Source: Pantoea alfalfae (GTDB lineage: Bacteria > Pseudomonadota > Gammaproteobacteria > Enterobacterales > Enterobacteriaceae). From it: a DNA stretch of 64,000 nt. Below are positions 58,601 to 64,000 of the stretch, piece after piece. Where the stretch lies: positions 2,790,001 to 2,854,000 of the forward strand of contig NZ_CP082292.1 of the NCBI RefSeq assembly GCF_019880205.1. The letters run 5' to 3'. Both the position numbers and the translations under genes were made by a program. The notes beneath the pieces are model-generated. The model was given only the letters and a program-made list of their open reading frames with translations. It had not been told where the DNA came from and did not search any database. Position 1 is the stretch's first letter. Each line of letters starts with the position of its first letter.

Positions 58601-58657
58601 GACTGGCTGTTTTCGGTCATGGTTCTAAACTGTTGTGCTGTCCGAAAACAGCCAGTC
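58601..58657. repeat. Perfect 16-bp inverted repeat in the ogt / ada-alkA divergent promoter region
   Basis: GACTGGCTGTTTTCGG (58601-58616) and its exact reverse complement (58642-58657) are separated by 25 bp. The element is placed between the two divergent repair genes, about 50 bp from each start. No T-run follows, so a protein operator or a cruciform is more likely than a terminator. No E. coli Ada box (AAAGCGCA) was seen nearby. Confidence 0.85.
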
Positions 58658-58705
58658 TCTCGGGATTCACCATTGTAGGCTGTGCTTATTTACCGGAGAA
58701 ATACC

Positions 58706-60181
58706 ATGATCGATCCCGACATTGCTTATCAGGCGCTGACCTCTCGTGATACCCGCTTTGACGGCGTTTTCTTTGTGGGCGTGACGTCAACCGGTATCTA
58801 TTGCCGTCCGATCTGCCCGGTCAAAGCACCCATGCAGAAAAATTGCCTTTTCTTCAGCAGCGCCGAGGCAGCGGAAAAAGCGCGCTTCCGTCCCTGCCTG
58901 CGCTGCCGGCCAGAACTGGCACCCGGCAATGCGCCCGTTGATCAGCCGCATCGTGTGGCGGAGCGGCTGATTCAGCGCATTGAGGAAGGCATGCTGGAGG
59001 AGCGCGAAGGTCTGGAAGCGATTGCCGCTGAATTCGGCCTTAGCCTGCGTCAGCTGCGCCGTATCGTGCAGCTTGAACTCGGCGTCTCGCCGATGGAGCT
59101 GAAGCAGACGCGGCGTATGCTGCTGGCAAAACAGCTGCTGACCGAAACACAACTGCCGGTTACAGAAGTCGCCTACGCCAGCGGTTTCAGCAGCCTGCGT
59201 CGCTTTAATGATGTGTTCCAGGCGCGCTACCGCATGACGCCGAGCGCGCTGCGTCGGGACGATACGGGCACTCAACGTGCGCAGCCCGGCGACCGCGTGA
59301 CGCTGCGGCTGGCCTATCGCCCACCCTACGACTGGGCAGCGATGCTCTGGTTTTTGCAGACGCACCTGATGAAGGAGGTCGAAGCAGTGGAAGATGGCAG
59401 CTGGCGACGCACCGTGGCGCTGGGTCGCTGCCGGGGTTGGGTCAGCGTTTCCCATCTGCCGCAGAAGAACGCATTGCAGGTGACGCTCTCAACGTCCCTG
59501 ACGCCAGTGCTGCCTCTGCTGCTGCGCCGTCTGCGTGACCTGTTCGATCTTGACGCGCAGCCGCAGCGTATCGCCACCTGCCTGGCCCAGGATCCGCTGC
59601 TGGCGCCCAGCCTGATCGCGCATCCGGGTCTGCGCGTGCCTGGCGCGTTTGACGCTTTTGAGCTGGGCGTGCGCGCCATTATCGGCCAGCAGGTAACGGT
59701 CAAAGCAGCCACCACGGTCAGCAGCCGCTTTGCCGCCGCCTTCGGTGAGCCCTGCGAGACGCCTTTTGCCGATCTCACCCGTTATACCGCGCTTCCTGAA
59801 CGTATCGCCGGGCTGACGGTGGACGATGTTGCACCGATGGGCATTGTCAGCGCCGCGCGCTCCCGCGCCATCATCGCCTTTGCCAGCGCCTGCGCCAGCG
59901 GTGACCTGCGTCTTAGCGCCGCTCAGCAGCCTGACGAGGTGATAAAAAAGCTGGTCAGCCTGCCGGGCATTGGCCCCTGGACAGCGCATTATATCGCGAT
60001 GCGCGCCCTGCGCTGGCCGGATGCTTTTCCCAAAGAGGATATCGCCATCCGTAACAACCTGGGCGGCCTGTCATCCAAAGAAGCGGAAGCGCGCTCGCAA
60101 TCCTGGCGTCCCTGGCGCAGCTATGCGGTGATGCATATCTGGGAGAGCCTGGCGGTGGCAAAGGTGAAGAAAAAGGCGTGA
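58706..60181 (+). CDS. Ada N-domain / AraC / AlkA fusion: DNA-3-methyladenine glycosylase 2 with methyl-sensing regulator
   Basis: A 491-residue three-part protein. Residues about 1-75 form the Ada zinc domain with the Cys set FVGVTSTGIYCRPICP and RPCLRCRPE, where a Cys accepts methyl from phosphotriesters. Residues about 85-185 form an AraC-type HTH (SLRQLRRIVQLELGVSPMEL, then EVAYASGFSSLRRFNDVF). The rest is an AlkA glycosylase: N-terminal TBP-like subdomain, GVRAIIGQQVTVKAA, then the helix-hairpin-helix LPGIGPWTAHYIAMRAL and the Asp in FPKEDIAIR. It would sense and repair alkylation in one chain. The ATG at 58706 follows CCGGAGAA; the frame is open 8 codons upstream. Confidence 0.93.
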   Translation: MIDPDIAYQALTSRDTRFDGVFFVGVTSTGIYCRPICPVKAPMQKNCLFFSSAEAAEKARFRPCLRCRPELAPGNAPVDQPHRVAERLIQRIEEGMLEEREGLEAIAAEFGLSLRQLRRIVQLELGVSPMELKQTRRMLLAKQLLTETQLPVTEVAYASGFSSLRRFNDVFQARYRMTPSALRRDDTGTQRAQPGDRVTLRLAYRPPYDWAAMLWFLQTHLMKEVEAVEDGSWRRTVALGRCRGWVSVSHLPQKNALQVTLSTSLTPVLPLLLRRLRDLFDLDAQPQRIATCLAQDPLLAPSLIAHPGLRVPGAFDAFELGVRAIIGQQVTVKAATTVSSRFAAAFGEPCETPFADLTRYTALPERIAGLTVDDVAPMGIVSAARSRAIIAFASACASGDLRLSAAQQPDEVIKKLVSLPGIGPWTAHYIAMRALRWPDAFPKEDIAIRNNLGGLSSKEAEARSQSWRPWRSYAVMHIWESLAVAKVKKKA

Positions 60182-60226
60182 GGGCGAGATTTGGGGGCAA
60201 CTCTGCCAACAATACAGAAGCTCAAC

Positions 60227-60300
60227 GCGCAGCGAACAAGGTCAGAAGAGGAAAGCGTCCCGCGCATGGGACAAAAACGCCAGTGATGCTTTCAGACTGT
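60227..60300. repeat. Palindromic intergenic repeat, copy C (half element)
   Basis: GCGCAGCGAACAAGGTCAGA and GAGGAAAGCGTCCCGCGC repeat the left half of the family. The right core (GTCTTTCCGATCTGA) is missing, so this is a truncated copy, 48 bp from the full copy D. Both share the flank ACA-TACAGA-GCTCAAC on the left. Confidence 0.75.
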
Positions 60301-60348
60301 TGAGGAAAGCAAACCAGGGTAATTTTCCCAACATTACAGATGCTCAAC

Positions 60349-60461
60349 GCGCAGGGAACAGGGTCAGAAGAGGAAAGCGTCCCGCGCCAGGGACGGCGCG
60401 GGCCGAGCAGGTCAGGGATGACGGCTTTTACGTCTTTCCGATCTGATCCTGTTCTCTGCGC
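60349..60461. repeat. Palindromic intergenic repeat, copy D
   Basis: The ends GCGCAGGGAACAGGGTCAGA (60349-60368) and TCTGATCCTGTTCTCTGCGC (60442-60461) are near-perfect inverted repeats (18 of 20 match). The central CCGCGCC-N5-GGCGCGG hairpin and the cores GAGGAAAGCGT and ACGTCTTTCCGA are present. It has the same size and plan as copy B. Confidence 0.87.
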
Positions 60462-60545
60462 AGGCTCGATCAAACAGCGGGCAGCGACAACCTCAAGCAC
60501 TTGAGGTGTTTTGCTTCTTCAAAGTGAGTTAGTGCCGCAGAAACG

Positions 60546-60567
60546 AAAAAAGCGCCCTGAGGGCGCT
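60546..60567 (-). terminator. Terminator of the relic tRNA-Lys copy
   Basis: AGCGCCC-TGA-GGGCGCT stem followed by TTTTTT on the minus strand. It is a near copy of the terminator at 60723-60745. Confidence 0.85.
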
Positions 60568-60585
60568 TCTTTCTTAATGGGTGGG

Positions 60586-60700
60586 TCGTGCAGGATTGCC
60601 TCGGCCCTTCCAGGGCCTCACCCTCCGGGTGATGCTAACGCATCAGCCTGAATCGCCGGGCGATTCAGTCGAACCTGCTGCAGGTTCTCACCCTGCACGA
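60586..60700. repeat. Array of five back-to-back short hairpins closed by an outer 9-bp stem
   Basis: The outer arms TCGTGCAGG (60586-60594) and CCTGCACGA (60692-60700) enclose five perfect palindromes. They are GGCCCT-TCC-AGGGCC (60603-60617), TCACCC-TCC-GGGTGA (60618-60632), GATGC-TAAC-GCATC (60631-60644), CTGAATCGCC-G-GGCGATTCAG (60648-60668) and GAACCTGC-T-GCAGGTTC (60671-60687). The outer stem overlaps the acceptor and T-stem sequence of tRNA-Lys, so the array sits in the T-loop region of a broken tRNA gene. Function unknown. Confidence 0.85.
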
Positions 60701-60722
60701 TAAAGTCCGTGCCCCGGAAACG

Positions 60723-60745
60723 AAAAAAGCGCCTTAAAGGCGCTT
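60723..60745 (-). terminator. Terminator of the tRNA-Lys operon
   Basis: AGCGCCTTAAAGGCGCT is a near-perfect palindrome (one A-A apposition at the loop) followed on the minus strand by TTTTTTCG, 11 nt past the tRNA CCA end. Confidence 0.9.
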
Positions 60746-60755
60746 CTTTCTTAAT

Positions 60756-60831
60756 TGGTGGGTCGTGCAGGATTCGAACCTGCGACCAATTGATTAAAAG
60801 TCAACTGCTCTACCAACTGAGCTAACGACCC
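60756..60831 (-). tRNA. tRNA-Lys (anticodon TTT)
   Basis: A 76-nt tRNA on the minus strand: 5' GGGTCGTTAGCTCAGTTGGT, anticodon loop CTTTTAA (TTT), T-arm GCAGGTTCGAATCCTGC and encoded CCA. Acceptor stem GGGTCGT pairs with ACGACCC. Last gene of a three-tRNA cluster. Confidence 0.98.
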
Positions 60832-60877
60832 GCTGGGGGCTTACAACCGTTCAGCGCGCCAGGCGGCTGAGGTAAGA

Positions 60878-60953
60878 TGGTGGGTCGTGCAGGATTCGAA
60901 CCTGCGACCAATTGATTAAAAGTCAACTGCTCTACCAACTGAGCTAACGACCC
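60878..60953 (-). tRNA. tRNA-Lys (anticodon TTT)
   Basis: Identical in sequence to the other two tRNA-Lys copies, with encoded CCA. The spacer to the next copy is 46 bp. Confidence 0.98.
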
Positions 60954-61023
60954 ATCTTAGGTTGTGAAGCAATGCTGAAGTGTTCTTCTTAAAACAGCGC
61001 GGTAAAAGCGCGTCTGAAGGAGA

Positions 61024-61099
61024 TGGTGGGTCGTGCAGGATTCGAACCTGCGACCAATTGATTAAAAGTCAACTGCTCTACCAACTGAGCTAACGACCC
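61024..61099 (-). tRNA. tRNA-Lys (anticodon TTT)
   Basis: The promoter-proximal copy of the cluster, identical to the others and with encoded CCA. In E. coli the same location downstream of cpoB carries interleaved lysine and valine tRNA genes; no tRNA-Val is seen here. Confidence 0.98.
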
Positions 61100-61263
61100 A
61101 TCTTCAGGCTGACCAGACACTTTTCAATGTGTCCCGGCAACGGCGGCATATATTACTGATTTAGCGGGGTAGCGCAACTCTTATTTCTGCTAAATGCTTC
61201 AGTTGCTTACCTTTCATACGGCAAGACCAGAAATCACACGATATCTGGTCTGAACCGGACAAA

Positions 61264-62058
61264 TTACAGGCCTGCCAGACGTTTCTGCGCCTGTTTAGCA
61301 GATTCGGTGTCTGGATAAAGTTTGATCACCTGCTGGAAGACCGCTTTGGCTTTCGCCGTATCTTTCTTCTCCTGCATGATGACACCCACTTTCAACAACG
61401 CTTCTGCAGCTTTCGGCGACTTCGGATAATTCTTCACCACCGTGGCGTAATAATAAGCCGCGTCGTCCTTTTTGCCTTTGTTGTAGTTCAGCTGACCCAG
61501 CCAGTAATTCGCATTCGGCTGATAGGTCGAATCAGGGTAACGTTTTACCCACGCCTGAAGCGCGCTGATCGCCTGGTCATACTGTTTCTTCTCCAGAATC
61601 AGCGCCACAGCCGCATTGTAATCGCTGTTGGCATCGCCGGTCTGCGCGGGTGCGCTCCCCGTGGATGCTGCCGCGCCTGCGGTTGCTGCTGCGCCTGTAT
61701 CCGCTGCGGCGTCGCTGCCGGCAGCCTGCTGCCCGCCGCTGCTGCTGGCGCTGCTTAGCGTGTCAATCTGCTGGTAGAGCTGCTTCTGCCGCTCAACAAC
61801 CTGATTCAACTGATACGTGTTTTGCTGGATTTGCCCACGCAGCGCATCAATATCACGCTGGTTATCACTCATCTGCTGCTGCAGTTGCTGCATCAGCTGT
61901 GCCTGGGCATTAGAGATTCGTTCAAGAGTGGTGACACGGTCTTCGACCGAGCCGGAGCCAACGTTACTGATTGACGCTTGGGCATTAGCGGCCCAGGGGG
62001 CCGCTACGCCAATCAGTAACGACAGACTCAACAGATGACGTCTGAAGTTACTAACCAT
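61264..62058 (-). CDS. cpoB: Cell division coordinator CpoB
   Basis: A periplasmic Tol-associated protein (formerly YbgF) that links PBP1B activity to outer-membrane constriction; 264 residues. The signal peptide ends at ANAQA; a coiled-coil (about 40-95, Gln/Leu heptads) mediates trimerisation; a Ser/Gly/Ala-rich linker (about 100-140) follows; and three TPR units occupy the C-terminal half (DYNAAVALILEKKQYDQAIS, YWLGQLNYNKGKKDDAAYYY). Nine nt after pal. Confidence 0.96.
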   Translation of the reverse strand: MVSNFRRHLLSLSLLIGVAAPWAANAQASISNVGSGSVEDRVTTLERISNAQAQLMQQLQQQMSDNQRDIDALRGQIQQNTYQLNQVVERQKQLYQQIDTLSSASSSGGQQAAGSDAAADTGAAATAGAAASTGSAPAQTGDANSDYNAAVALILEKKQYDQAISALQAWVKRYPDSTYQPNANYWLGQLNYNKGKKDDAAYYYATVVKNYPKSPKAAEALLKVGVIMQEKKDTAKAKAVFQQVIKLYPDTESAKQAQKRLAGL

Positions 62059-62067
62059 GTGATTCTC

Positions 62068-62595
62068 TTAGTAGACCAGTACGGCACGACGGTTTTTAGA
62101 ATACGCTGCTTCGTCATGACCCAGAACGGCTGGCTTCTCTTTACCGTAAGAAACGATAGACATCTGATCAGCCGACACGCCTTTACCCTGCAGGTACATT
62201 TTAACGGCGTTAGCACGACGTTCGCCCAGGGCGATGTTGTATTCCGGCGTACCGCGCTCATCCGCGTGACCTTCAATGGTCACTTTGTATGATGGGTTGC
62301 TGCGCAGGAAGGTCGCGTGCTGATCCAGCATCTGTGCGTAATCAGACTGAACGTCATACTTGTCCAGGCCGAAGTACACGATGTTGTTCTGCTGCAGCTG
62401 CTGCATCTGCAGACGAGCCTGCTCGTCAGAAGACATGTTGCCGCCGTTACCGTTCATGCCAGAGTTTGCACCGTAAGCGCCATCAGCGCCCATGCCAGTC
62501 TGGTCATTGTTGTTGTTTTTGTGTGAGCTACAAGCCGCTACTGCCAGAACCGGCAGAGCCAGCATCAAACCCTTCAGCACTTTGTTCAGTTGCAT
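62068..62595 (-). CDS. pal: Peptidoglycan-associated lipoprotein Pal
   Basis: An outer-membrane lipoprotein of the Tol-Pal complex, 175 residues. The lipobox VAACSS gives acylated Cys. An Asn/Gly-rich linker precedes the OmpA-like domain with [31 protein letters not shown] and the diaminopimelate-binding Asp/Arg pair. Confidence 0.98.
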   Translation of the reverse strand: MQLNKVLKGLMLALPVLAVAACSSHKNNNNDQTGMGADGAYGANSGMNGNGGNMSSDEQARLQMQQLQQNNIVYFGLDKYDVQSDYAQMLDQHATFLRSNPSYKVTIEGHADERGTPEYNIALGERRANAVKMYLQGKGVSADQMSIVSYGKEKPAVLGHDEAAYSKNRRAVLVY

Positions 62596-62646
62596 TTCAA
62601 AAATCCCATTATTGTTTATTGTTTGCGATGTCTGAACTGTCAGACA

Positions 62647-63942
62647 TTACAGATACGGCGACCAGGCAGGAAATTTGACCTGTCCATCAGTTGCCGGAAG
62701 ACGCGCTTTGAAACGACCGTCGGTTGAAACCAACTGCAGCACGGAACCCATCCCCTGAGTAGAGCTATAGATTACCATTGTGCCGTTTGGTGCCAGGCTC
62801 GGCGTTTCATCCAGGAACGTGTCCGTTAACGTTTGAACGGCTCCCGTTTCCAGATCCTGTTTGGCGACGTGTTGAGCACCACCGCTGGTGCTAATCATCA
62901 CCATAGATTTACCATCTGTTGCGACATCCGCATCCTGGTTCTGACCACCTTCCCAGGTAATACGCTGCGGCGTGCCGCCGTTAAGGCCGACTTTATAGAT
63001 CTGAGGCGCACCCGCCTGATCCGAGGTATAAGCCAGCGTCTGGCTGTCCGGGAACCAGGTTGGTTCAGTGCTGTTATAGCGGCCATCTGTCACCTGACGC
63101 GTCTGACCTGACGCCAGATCCATCACATAGAGGTTCAGACTGCCGGTTTTAGAGAGCGCGAAAGCGAGCTTAGAGCCATCTGGCGAAAACGCCGGTGCAC
63201 CGTTATGACGTGGATAAGAGGCGACCTGACGGATAGCACCGTTAGACAGCGTCTGAACCACCAGCGCAGATTTGCCGCTTTCAAAGGTCACGTAGGCAAC
63301 TTTGCTGCCATCCGGAGACCAGGCTGGCGACATCAGTGGCTGTGGTGAACGATGTACCACAAACTGATTGTAACCATCGTAGTCAGCGACGCGCAGCTCA
63401 TACGGGAACTGACCGCCGTTGGTCTGCACGACATAGGCGATACGGGTACGGAAAGCACCTTTAATGCCGGTCAGCTTCTGGAACGTCTCATCACTGGCCG
63501 TGTGGGCAGCATAACGCAGCCACTGTTTAGTCACTTTATACGAGTTCTGTGCCAGTACGGTACCTGGCGCACCGCCGGTATCAACCAACTGGTAAGAAAC
63601 CTGATAGCTGCCATCCGGGTTAGAAGCAACCTGACCGACGACAACGGCATCAATGCCGAGCGCGCTCCAGGCGGCAGGCTGAACTTCCTGCGCGCTGGCA
63701 GGCTGCTGTGGCAGACGCGAGCGATCCAGTGGATTAAATTTGCCACTGTTGCGCAGGTCAGCCGCCACGATACCGCCGACATCTTCTGGCGCGGCACCCG
63801 CACCCGCCCATTTAAACGGCACCACACCAATCGGGCGCGCGGTGTTAACACCCTGGGTGATCTCAATTCGAACTTCTGCATGCAGCATGGCTGCCCACAG
63901 CAGGATAAAAAAGCCTAACGTAACGCGAAGAGCTTGCTTCAT
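62647..63942 (-). CDS. tolB: Tol-Pal system protein TolB
   Basis: A periplasmic component of 431 residues. The signal peptide (WAAMLHA) and the TolA-binding N-terminal strand [20 protein letters not shown] are followed by a six-bladed beta-propeller with repeated SPDGSK-type turns ([30 protein letters not shown]). AAGGGAG precedes the ATG. Confidence 0.98.
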   Translation of the reverse strand: MKQALRVTLGFFILLWAAMLHAEVRIEITQGVNTARPIGVVPFKWAGAGAAPEDVGGIVAADLRNSGKFNPLDRSRLPQQPASAQEVQPAAWSALGIDAVVVGQVASNPDGSYQVSYQLVDTGGAPGTVLAQNSYKVTKQWLRYAAHTASDETFQKLTGIKGAFRTRIAYVVQTNGGQFPYELRVADYDGYNQFVVHRSPQPLMSPAWSPDGSKVAYVTFESGKSALVVQTLSNGAIRQVASYPRHNGAPAFSPDGSKLAFALSKTGSLNLYVMDLASGQTRQVTDGRYNSTEPTWFPDSQTLAYTSDQAGAPQIYKVGLNGGTPQRITWEGGQNQDADVATDGKSMVMISTSGGAQHVAKQDLETGAVQTLTDTFLDETPSLAPNGTMVIYSSTQGMGSVLQLVSTDGRFKARLPATDGQVKFPAWSPYL

Positions 63943-64000
63943 TTTATCTCCCTTATCTGAACCTCAGTCCACGATAATTGGCACTGTTCCTGGAAACCAC
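63943..64000 (-). other. Upstream of tolB; tolA not reached
   Basis: 58 bp before the tolB start, containing its Shine-Dalgarno. No convincing tolA C-terminal coding sequence is seen, consistent with a spacer between tolA and tolB. Confidence 0.6.

Larger units (their letters stand above)
60532..60774. repeat. Direct repeat of a 66-bp [terminator + tRNA-Lys 3' end] block
   Basis: The blocks 60532-60597 and 60709-60774 are nearly identical. Each contains GTGCC, AAACGAAAAAAGCGCC, a palindromic terminator stem, CTTCTTTCTTAAT and GGTGGGTCGTGCAGGATT, the last being the 3' end of tRNA-Lys. The second block continues into a complete tRNA. The first is broken after GGATT by the hairpin array, so it marks the remains of a fourth tRNA-Lys gene with its own terminator. 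Confidence 0.85.

Noticed and set aside
60182..60530. ERIC or classical REP/BIME elements
   Set aside because: The repeats here do not match the ERIC or REP core sequences I know; they form their own family, described as copies A-D.
60586..60831. Genomic-island attachment site (attL/attR) at tRNA-Lys
   Set aside because: The repeated tRNA 3' end also includes the downstream terminator and there is no integrase or island, so a duplicated and broken tRNA gene explains it better.
61224..61252. Terminator after cpoB
   Set aside because: AGACCAGA and TGGTCT can pair, but the loop is long and no T-run follows on the minus strand.
1..64000. CRISPR arrays, insertion sequences, prophage genes or rRNA
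   Set aside because: No regularly spaced direct repeats, transposase, integrase, phage structural gene or rRNA sequence was recognised anywhere in the window.

Overview
The window is a chromosomal segment of an enterobacterium in the Erwiniaceae, most likely Pantoea or a close relative. Gene content, protein lengths and order follow the 17-18 min region of Escherichia coli (tolB-pal-cpoB-tRNA-Lys-nadA-pnuC-zitB-ybgS-aroG-gpmA-gal-mod-ybhA-pgl-bio-uvrB-ybhK-moa-ybhL-ybhN-clsB-ybhP-ybhQ-rhlE), read here from right to left. GC content is moderately high. Genus assignment is inference; no rRNA is present.

Layout from left to right. 1-5160: an MscS-family channel (cut by the window edge), pbpG, yohC and yohD. 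5363-8513: a GH15 glucoamylase/trehalase-like enzyme and an ErfK/LdtA-type L,D-transpeptidase. 8575-12085: a lower-GC accessory locus on the minus strand. It holds a PAAR-Tle1-like phospholipase effector, two paralogous DUF2931 lipoproteins (candidate immunity proteins), and two relics of effector C-termini. 12344-18157: PiT phosphate transporter, MFS transporter, dusC, rhlE, ybhQ. 18337-22087: ybhP-clsB-ybhN (phospholipid/envelope) and ybhL. 22186-24172: a YaiW lipoprotein and a lipoprotein of the oil-body-associated family. 24262-28209: moaABCDE behind a Moco riboswitch, then ybhK. 28193-36813: uvrB with a LexA box, a DnaA-box cluster at the E. coli DARS1 position, an orphan UrtE-like ATPase, and bioDCFB/bioA around a BirA operator. 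36889-44954: ybhB, pgl, ybhA, modABC, acrZ, modE, modF. 45008-50710: galTKM (no galE) behind two GalR-type operators, gpmA, aroG. 50998-56802: ybgS, an EvgAS/BvgAS-like phosphorelay pair, zitB, pnuC. 56826-60181: nadA, ogt, and an Ada-AlkA fusion. 60182-61099: dispersed repeats, a hairpin array and three tRNA-Lys genes. 61264-63942: cpoB, pal, tolB.

Working units. moaABCDE makes molybdopterin and modABC imports molybdate. ModE represses mod through the box at 42210-42233, and the Moco riboswitch senses the end product. bioA and bioBFCD are divergently controlled by BirA. nadA-pnuC sits behind a NadR-like box. Ogt and the Ada-AlkA fusion form a divergent DNA-alkylation-repair pair around a perfect 16-bp inverted repeat. 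tolB-pal-cpoB is the end of the Tol-Pal operon.

The least ordinary parts are: the effector/immunity locus, with its effector-tip relics that keep the overlapping stop/start junction; the DnaA-box cluster plus orphan ATPase between uvrB and bioD; a family of palindromic intergenic repeats with four copies in this window; a multi-hairpin structure embedded in a tRNA-Lys relic; and a gal operon that has lost galE but kept paired operators.
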